A stretch of DNA of 12,576 nucleotides from Amoebophrya sp. AT5.2 (lineage: Eukaryota; Sar; Dinophyceae; Syndiniales; Amoebophryaceae). Below are positions 1-5,416 of the stretch, piece after piece. The translations under genes were made by a program, and so were the position numbers. Below the pieces are notes generated by a model that saw nothing but the letters and a program-made list of their open reading frames with translations, had not been told where the DNA came from and did not search any database. The stretch is taken from the NCBI GenBank assembly GCA_005223375.1, contig RXOD01005769.1:1-12576 (forward strand), read 5' to 3'. Each line of letters opens with the position of its first letter. Positions within the stretch are counted from its first letter, which is position 1.

Positions 1-54
1 GACCACTGCGTCGTGGTGGGCGTCTACCGGGGCGACAAGAAGAAGAAGGCGTAA
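1..54 (+). CDS. 3' end of an unrecognised gene (partial)
   Basis: Frame 1 is open from the left edge and ends at TAA (52–54). It encodes 17 residues, DHCVVVGVYRGDKKKKA. All 17 codons end in G or C, the same bias seen in the DRC1 exons, which is the reason for choosing this frame. The visible part is a short valine-rich, beta-strand-like stretch followed by a lysine-rich tail. That is too little to assign a family. The end is uncertain: GTAAAT at 51–56 is a good splice donor, so the TAA may lie in an intron instead (see findings). After the TAA the same frame gives a 15-codon acidic stretch ending at TAG, which is probably not translated. Confidence 0.5.
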   Translation, partial: DHCVVVGVYRGDKKKKA

Positions 55-1009
55 ATTGTCTTCCAAGAGGGCGATGAGGAGAACGATGAGCGGGAAGATT
101 AGATTTACATTTGAAGATTTGGGGTCCGACGTGCCAGATATTGGATCAGGACGATGCAACTGCGGCGTCGTGGGCTTTTGGCAGGAGTACGAGAAAGAAA
201 TGTCTGCAACCAAAAATTGAACTACACAACATCTAACGAATTGGGAGGCCTGCAACCAAAAACGAACTGCGATGACTACACGCCCGCCAAGCAGCTGCAG
301 GTCGGACGAGAAGACGAAGAAGAAGCAGGGGGACGAACACCTGCGAAGATGGGAACGACAAGCAAAAATACGTACTTTAGTAAAAAGCTGTACCACAACC
401 AAAAGCAAAACGGAAAAACGAAGAAGATCTTGACCCGCACCTCCAGTGCGCTCCGGTGAGAAGCAGGTCTACTCGATGATCGGATGGCGTTGCCTATCTT
501 CCAGGTACGAGACTCCTTTTTCGTTGATATATCAATTCGGTTCATCATAATTCTGGTGCCGCGACATAATGCATGCTATCAACATGTATCGCTACTTCAT
601 TCTTCAATCATCAGAATAAAAGCCATCAAATTAATACAACAAAAATTTAATATTCAGGTGGTTGGAGCAGGAGAAGCGGTTCGGCGGGGATCAGGCCAGG
701 GCGAAATCGAAGATCGCAGACCGCGGCGATGCTGCTTTTCCCTCGACGTGCAGAAGAACTACAGGAGAGAGATGCAATACCGTCTTTCCAACTTTGTCGG
801 GCGGATCAGTGACACAACAGAAACAGATCTTCTGGAACTAGAACCTTTGGGCAGGGAGAGGGACAGCAAAATTGCTATTTCTATCAGGTGGTTCGTCAGA
901 GAACAGAAGGGATTTTATCTCGCGGCTGAAATGAAAGTACTTTTAAATTCCTGCACCGGATCGACCTGGTGCTTGCTCAACGATTGACTGCTGAAAAAAA
1001 ATCCATGGA
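55..1009 (+). other. Unassigned stretch with scattered exon-like pieces
   Basis: No complete gene is visible here. Several short blocks keep G/C at third positions and look coding: about 150–205 in frame 2 (CNCGVVGFWQEYEKEM), about 296–350 (TKKKQGDEHLRRWERQ), and 446–504 joined to about 658–750 in frame 2. The last pair flanks a well-formed candidate intron at 505–657: donor CCAG|GTACGA, AT-rich body, acceptor ATTCAG|G. Splicing it keeps frame and gives a peptide containing WLEQEKRFGGDQARAKSKIA. I cannot chain the blocks into one reading frame, so they could be 3' exons of the first gene or chance open frames. Bases 510–650 are AT-rich. Confidence 0.25.
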
Positions 1010-1258
1010 ATGCCCGCCCTGCCGTGGTGTTGCCTGCACGTCATCGAAGTCATGTTCTGCAAAAAGCTCGGAAGCGGAACCGTCGAAGTGGGCCTCGTCT
1101 TCTTGCTGTGTGCTGAAAGTGAGTCATCTTAGACGTCGGCGGCCGTTTTGTTCCTGTTCGGCGTCCCATCGTCGCATCATGTTCGGTTCGTTGCGTCAAT
1201 GAATTCGTGCTGGCAGAAGTAGAAGACATGTTAGCTGCTGGTGTAGTGAAGTGATGAA
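1010..1258 (+). other. Possible short coding region of unknown function
   Basis: From ATG at 1010 the frame runs 36 codons with nearly all third positions G or C, containing CLHVIEVMFCKK and VEVGLVFLLCAE, up to position 1118. Just after 1132 another frame (DVGGRFVPVRRPIVASC onward) continues to TGA at 1256–1258. The switch coincides with GTGAGTCATCTTAG (1119–1132), which has a canonical donor and an AG end but is only 14 bases long. Removing it would join the frames into about 77 codons. This could be a frameshifted pseudogene, an unusually small intron, or chance. No family is recognised. Confidence 0.2.
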
Positions 1259-1800
1259 ACAATTTAAGTATTCACTGTCGTTCGGTCGCAGTTGTATGTC
1301 GTTCTGGTTCTCGTGCTTGAGGTTGAGGCTTGTCCTTCTCGTCAAGCATCCGGATGAATCATCTTCGTTCCTGAAGATCTCTGATGACGTCGTGGTCGTG
1401 TAGGTGACTTCTCGTGTAGCTGGAGGACCCAGCCCAGACACGCTCCCCTTTCCCTGTGTGCCGCCCTTGCTTCGTGATCATGTATGTTGAAAAGACGTGA
1501 TAAATATGGCAAAGGCAAGGGCTAGGGCAAGGGCAACCACGACCTACAACAAGTATACAGACCCTAGTCTATGTCTATTTTTCCATCACGACCAGCACCC
1601 CCGCTCCAGACGACCTCGCCCGATTGGTTGTGCTTTACCTCTATTTTTTAATACGGTTTCTCTCCGAGACTCGATCTCCACCCCCGCCATTTCTCTTGAT
1701 AAATATATAAAAAACAAAAAGCTCATGCTCAACCATTTCCAATCCCTACCTGTCAATCTTCATCCCTTGGATGGACTTATAGGATACGTCGATTTCGGTC
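1259..1800. other. Intergenic region upstream of the cytochrome b5 gene
   Basis: No convincing gene is seen. A short G/C3-rich open stretch occurs around 1292–1401 (SFWFSCLRLRLVLLVKHPDE, ending TAG), but it has no partner exon I can link. Bases 1520–1535 contain a small imperfect repeat of AGGGCAAGGGCAA type. The last 120 bases before the ATG at 1801 are AT-rich and probably hold the promoter and leader. Confidence 0.35.
1699..1715 (+). promoter_or_regulatory. TATA-like AT-rich element
   Basis: The stretch ATAAATATATAAAAAAC lies about 90 bases before the ATG of the cytochrome b5 gene, a spacing compatible with a TATA box. It is the most AT-pure short motif in the upstream region. If the organism is a dinoflagellate, TATA boxes are generally not used, so the match may simply reflect AT-rich intergenic DNA. 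Confidence 0.2.
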
Positions 1801-2928
1801 ATGGCTTCATCATCGTGGTTCCTGAACCTATTGAATAGCGCTTGTGGGCCTATTTGTGGCACGACATCCTCATCAACGAGCCCCTCCGATCGAAACCGAA
1901 ATGATGCTGCTTCAACCGAGCCGGGGCAATCGCGGAGGCCGCCGATCGATTGGGAGAGGAGACGCGGGGGATCTTCGTCCAAGACCTCGGTGGCCTCAGC
2001 GGAAGGCGTGGCTCTACTTCATGCCTCCGATGAAAAGTCGTCAACGGCCTCCGGTCGGGCAAACAACAGCCCCAGTCTCCATGTGATCCAAGATGCAGAT
2101 CCCGATCAATGGTCGGATATTGCGTTCAGTCCAACTACAAGCATGTTGCCCGCGATCCCGGCACGGCCCATCGATACGGTCGTGGATGAAGAAAAAAACG
2201 GCGTAAGCAGCACCGACGAAGAGAATTGGGCGCGCAAGATTCGGGCGCCAAGCAAGGGTTACTTGTCGAGGTTGCACCAGTGGACGGAAGCCGCTCTGAA
2301 CAGGCCGGGCTTGTGGGGAGCTGCGCAAGTGGCTGGAAGTGGTTCTTCAGGAGGGACGAATACCGCCGAAGATGATGCGATGGACGCATCATTTTCAATT
2401 GTGCGAGAGGATGACGCTGACGGCAAGAAGCAGCAGCAACATCATCAGGAGCAACAGCTGCAAGCGCCTGCCACCCCGACTCGCGGTCCGGCACTGAGGA
2501 AGGTCGCGATTCGGCCCAGTCCCCGGGCGAGTCCCGAGGGCGAGGCTTTTAACACCGAGGAGCTGGTGATTCGCACTGTGGATTCCAATGGGAAGGAGAT
2601 CAAGCGGGAGTCGCCCCAGGAGAAATTGCGGGCACTGCAGCGGAAGCCGATGGCCGCACCCATTTACCACGAGAAGCACGCGAACACGGGCGTGAAGATA
2701 CCCTGGAGCGAGGTGAAGAAGCACTGCACGCGGAAAGACTTGTGGATGGTTTTGGGCGGCTGCGTGTACGACTGCACGGCATACATGGGGAAGCACCCAG
2801 GGGGGAAAGGGAACGTGCTGCAAGCGGCGGGGAAGGACGGAACGGAGCTGTACATGAAAGCGCACGCCTGGGTGGCGTACCACATCATTCTGGAAAAAGA
2901 GTTTCTCGGGAGGGTGGTGGAGGGCTGA
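1801..2928 (+). CDS. Cytochrome b5 domain protein, NCB5OR/RLF type
   Basis: This single-exon gene encodes 375 residues and ends in TGA. Residues 1–298 are low-complexity, rich in Ser, Asp, Glu and Pro, with a Gln/His-rich run near residues 208–220, and are probably disordered. Residues about 299–375 form a compact cytochrome b5 haem-binding domain: PWSEVKKH, then LWMVLGGCVYD, then the haem motif HPGG at 332–335, AAGKDGTELY, and AHAWVAYH. Predicted axial haem ligands are His332 and His355. The spacing and the HAWV…LEKEFLG ending resemble the b5 domains of animal NCB5OR (CYB5R4) and plant RLF rather than the membrane-anchored b5. No FAD/NADPH reductase domain or C-terminal membrane anchor follows, so it should be a soluble electron carrier needing a separate reductase. 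ATG at 1801 is chosen because the frame is uninterrupted and the context GTCATGG is favourable. Confidence 0.85.
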   Translation: MASSSWFLNLLNSACGPICGTTSSSTSPSDRNRNDAASTEPGQSRRPPIDWERRRGGSSSKTSVASAEGVALLHASDEKSSTASGRANNSPSLHVIQDADPDQWSDIAFSPTTSMLPAIPARPIDTVVDEEKNGVSSTDEENWARKIRAPSKGYLSRLHQWTEAALNRPGLWGAAQVAGSGSSGGTNTAEDDAMDASFSIVREDDADGKKQQQHHQEQQLQAPATPTRGPALRKVAIRPSPRASPEGEAFNTEELVIRTVDSNGKEIKRESPQEKLRALQRKPMAAPIYHEKHANTGVKIPWSEVKKHCTRKDLWMVLGGCVYDCTAYMGKHPGGKGNVLQAAGKDGTELYMKAHAWVAYHIILEKEFLGRVVEG

Positions 2929-3264
2929 GTGAAGGGATGCCGATGCGAAGCCTGCAAAATACATCCCGTTCCAGTTTCACCACAACCAAAAGCTTCGGTA
3001 CAATTGGACGCCGACATCCAGATATCTGGTAGCACAGAACAAAAAATGGAAGTGAGTCCTCGAGTTCGAATTTTTCGAGTTATCGTTTGAGCCGACACTT
3101 AGCAGTTCTCGCGAAAGCTTCCTCGATGACGTTCGTGTACTGTTCGTCCGGAAATCTCGTCTTGCTTTGCTCGACCTCGATTCGACGTGGATGAGAGAGA
3201 GAGAGACGCGATCGTCGATTAAGGGCGGACGACCCGAACACTATCTATAGACAGTATGTAATAA
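2929..3264. other. Intergenic region after the cytochrome b5 gene
   Basis: I see no gene here. It should contain the 3' UTR of the b5 gene. A short GA microsatellite sits at about 3193–3206. No convincing terminator or polyadenylation signal can be named. Confidence 0.4.
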
Positions 3265-3574
3265 AAATATAGTAAGATATATCGCGATCCCGATCAATAT
3301 AATGATGTTGATCTGCTCGTGCGCCTCGGCGATATCGACCGACGATGCGCTGCTCCTGACAGCATCCACCCTGATCGAGTCTGAAACCAAATAGTGTAGT
3401 TGCTGTGATCTTCATCATCATGTGCCCTTTCGTGCCAGCAGTTTCGGTGCGTATTTGTTTCTCGAGGTCGCCGTTCACCCGGTAGTTCAACACCGGCCCT
3501 GATCACGCAATGACCGGCGGGACTGAGGCTACAGTCACTGCTCGCGGTCACTGACGAGAAGCACTGGCCCAACG
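3265..3574 (+). repeat. Degraded duplicate of the next gene's 5' region
   Basis: This stretch duplicates 3764–4003, which is the leader and first codons of the next gene. The two copies are about 500 bases apart. Bases 3330–3421 match 3829–3920 almost perfectly. After 3424 this copy has about 83 extra bases, then matches again at AATGACCG and from GAGGCTACA through CTCGCGGTCACTGACGAGAA to GGCCCAACGA, where similarity stops. The ATG equivalent to the real start is at 3510, but its frame hits TGA at 3552–3554 after 14 codons because of small indels. I read it as a broken partial duplicate that ends exactly where the minisatellite begins. Confidence 0.8.
3302..3394 (+). pseudogene. Upstream ORF, duplicate copy
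   Basis: This 30-codon ORF starts MMLICSCASAIS and ends ESETK followed by TAG. It is the paralogue of the ORF at 3801–3893, with three substitutions, all amino-acid changing (residues 3, 7 and 10), and no indel. It lies in the broken duplicate, so it no longer precedes a functional reading frame. Confidence 0.4.
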
Positions 3575-3752
3575 ACAACCCACGACGACCCATGACAACC
3601 CATGTGGGGCCCCCCCCCACCAACTACCCCACGACAACCCACTAGTAGTTAGGGGATTCGCAAGTCGGGAAGTACCCCACCAGACCCCCCACGACAACCC
3701 ACCAGATACCCCACGACAACCCACCACGTACCCCCACGACAACCCACCACGA
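3572..3752. repeat. Minisatellite of ACGACAACCC units
   Basis: The motif ACGACAACCC occurs at 3572, 3631, 3691, 3713 and about 3736, with variants (ACGACGACCC, ATGACAACCC) in between. The clearest units, 3685–3752, have a period near 21–23 bases of the form CCCCACGACAACCCACCA plus a few variable bases. A run of C (3610–3618) and a unique insert (about 3642–3672) interrupt the array. It starts precisely at the point where the upstream 5' duplicate ends. Confidence 0.8.
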
Positions 3753-3763
3753 CTTCATTCTAA

Positions 3764-3927
3764 ATTAACATAGTATGAAATATCGCGATCAATTAACAAT
3801 ATGATGATGATCTGCTCGAGCGCCTCGACGATATCGACCGACGATGCGCTGCTCCTGACAGCATCCACCCTGATCGAGTCTGAAACCAAATAGTGTAGTT
3901 GCTGTGATCTTCATCATCATTGTGACA
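3764..3927 (+). promoter_or_regulatory. Leader region of the gene at 3928 (intact copy)
   Basis: This is the intact partner of the duplicate at 3265–3424. It begins in AT-rich sequence with ATATCGCGATC, includes the upstream ORF at 3801–3893, and ends in a TCATCATCAT stretch immediately before the ATG at 3928. It is probably promoter and 5' UTR; no specific factor site is recognised. Confidence 0.4.
3801..3893 (+). CDS. Upstream short ORF, 30 codons
   Basis: ATG ATG ATG opens a 30-codon frame, MMMICSSASTIS to ESETK, ending TAG, 34 bases before the main ATG and in a different frame from it. If the mRNA begins upstream of 3801, ribosomes would meet this ORF first, so it could lower translation of the main product. 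No known peptide is recognised. In a trans-spliced organism the mature leader could start downstream of it, making it irrelevant. Confidence 0.3.
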   Translation: MMMICSSASTISTDDALLLTASTLIESETK

Positions 3928-5223
3928 ATGACCGTGTCCGAGGCTACAGGCGCCGGCACCGACGCTCTGCTCGCGGTCACTGACGAGAAGCACTGGCCCA
4001 ACGAGACGCTCCAGCAGGGTTTTCCCCCGAAGGCCGTTGCCAACACTCCCGCCACCAATGCCGGGTTGCCGCCCATCCCCGAGTTTGCGATCCCCTCGCA
4101 GCACCCGGGGAGCTTCCCGCCCTACGGCGGTCCCGCCGCGGCGGGGAGCATTTCCATACCGAACATGTACCCCGCGCACGCGATCCGGGGGTACGCCGCG
4201 TTCTCCTCCATGCTGCAGACACTGTCCGCGCTGAACGTGCTCCGGGACGCGAGCTCGCAGGCGGTGAGCATCCTGAAGGGGAATATGAAGGGACCAAGTG
4301 GAAAGTGTTGTGGGGAAGTGGCAAGCGCTCCTGTCGATTTATTCCACATGGGTCGTGGGTGGCGATTTCCATTAGGTGGCGAGTGCTGGCGAAGGTGCTC
4401 CGAACGGCGCGAAGGGGTCTGGGTGGGGCGGTTTCAGGAGAGATACCCCATTGTCATTCGATGGGGACTAAGCAGCTGGGAGGTAGAGGGGAGCGGTAGT
4501 CGCAGTGGAGAGCCGTGGTAATAGCTAGGGCCATGCGAGGCGGGGAAAAAAGGGAGCCCCCTGGAATGGCGATCATCTATTGTCAGCTGTAGGATGCAGA
4601 GGTGACAGACCTGCCGAGGACCACGGTGCGCCGCCTTTCTACACGACCTGCTGCGGACCACCTCGCTCCAGGACATAAGTAGTCAAAAGGGAAGAACCTC
4701 GCGAAGAGCCGCCCGCGCCCCAAAGTTAGAATTTCACTTTTAACATGAGTAGTTAGTACCACGACTTACACTTAGCCACTTTCCACCTGGTCCCACCATA
4801 GGGAACACGGCGCTGCGCGTGCGGGCGACGGACGCCTTCAACGAGGCGGTGCAGATGGACCCGGACCCGACCACGCGGCTGATGCTGAAGCAGCTGCAAG
4901 CGCAGAGCCAGCGGCTGAGCGCGAAGTCGGAGCGGTTTCTGCACGGGATCGCGGTGGCGGTGCGACAAGCGGAACTGGCGGTGGAGAGCATGAAGGAGCA
5001 AATGGGGGGGGTTTTGGACCTGGACGAAGATGCGGGAGGGGTGCTGAGCGCTGGGATGGAGAAAGGGTTCGGGGTGGGTGGAGCTGGAGGTGCGGACGAA
5101 GCTGGTTTTCGTGGCAGGATTCTGCCGAGCGAACGGATGGGACTCGGGAAAGACACTCTGCACAACCCTAAAAAGGGGGTCGGCGGTCTGATGGATTTTG
5201 GGATGCCAACGGCGCTGAGATGA
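3928..5223 (+). CDS. Unrecognised protein, two exons split by an introner-like element
   Basis: Start ATG at 3928 (MTVSEATGAGTD); stop TGA at 5221–5223. Exon 1 runs to about 4279–4297 and exon 2 from about 4802. If the introner and one copy of its GGGAA repeat are removed, 258 in-frame codons including the stop result, reading …SILKG|NTALRVRATDAF. A conventional GT–AG choice (4298–4801) also keeps frame, with six extra residues. The N-terminal third is Pro/Ala/Gly-rich (PPIPEFAIP, PPYGGPAAAG). The middle is helical (AFSSMLQTLSALNVLRDASS; then RLMLKQLQAQSQRLSAKSER and AVRQAELAVESMKEQM). The tail is Gly-rich. There is no signal peptide or membrane segment, and I do not recognise the family. Strong G/C3 bias in both exons supports real coding. 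The 5' region exists a second time, broken, about 500 bases upstream. Confidence 0.65.
4284..4800. mobile_element. Introner-like element with terminal inverted repeats, acting as an intron
   Basis: The 24-base left end (4284–4307) is the reverse complement of the right end (4777–4800) with three mismatches. Both read TATG, two variable bases, GGGACCA, one variable base, GTGGAAAGTG. The element is flanked by the direct repeat GGGAA (4279–4283 and 4801–4805). Precise loss of the element plus one repeat restores an open frame across the two exons (AAG GGG AAC ACG). These are marks of a cut-and-paste-type insertion that is removed as an intron. I find no transposase frame in its 517 bases, so it would be non-autonomous. 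Taking the splice junction within the repeat gives non-GT termini (for example GG…AG). A GT–AG intron at 4298–4801, starting inside the left repeat, is also in frame, so the exact splice site is open. Confidence 0.85.
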
Positions 5224-5416
5224 GCTTTTTCCGCATCCGCTTCGAGTATGTTAGATGTTCATGTTTTTTCAGAACTTTTTTAGCTTGTCCGAAGGGGGCG
5301 GAACGAACCACGTTGACCAATGAAGGTGATCGTGTAACGCACGGCGACCACCACGACGCGCGGCTGCCGCGACGTCGCCAAACAGGCGACGACCAACAGT
5401 GACGGGACTGCTCGCG
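5224..5416. other. Intergenic region
   Basis: This is a short gap between the stop at 5223 and the proposed start at 5417. The frame leading into 5417 is open from about 5329 and is Ala/Arg-rich, so a slightly longer N-terminus or an upstream exon cannot be excluded. Nothing else is seen. Confidence 0.35.

Noticed and set aside
49..102. Reassigned TAA/TAG codons (ciliate-like code)
   Set aside because: The DRC1 exons have no internal TAA or TAG, and the recoded frame at the left edge stops at TGA within a few codons, so nothing requires a variant code.
484..987. 167-codon + strand ORF starting MALPIFQV
   Set aside because: Its first 50 codons cover an AT-rich candidate intron (505–657) with strong splice signals, and within 658–750 another frame has better G/C3.
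2395..2964. 189-codon minus-strand ORF opposite the cytochrome b5 gene
   Set aside because: It is the complement of a frame with clear b5 domain conservation and strong codon bias.
3548..3742. Minus-strand ORF rich in Gly and Trp over the minisatellite
   Set aside because: It is the translation of the tandem repeat; an open frame through the array is expected and has no gene-like ends.
4264..4269. Strong donor GTGAGC in exon 1 of the gene at 3928
   Set aside because: It is phase 0 and does not match the phase of the acceptor at 4801 or of the AG at 4774–4775, so it would frameshift.
4434..4676. 80-codon minus-strand ORF inside the introner
   Set aside because: No transposase-like motif is seen and the length is expected by chance; it is not evidence for an autonomous element.
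4286..4804. Alternative direct repeat AGGGA at the introner ends
   Set aside because: Joining at that repeat breaks the reading frame and ignores the inverted repeats, whereas GGGAA fits both.
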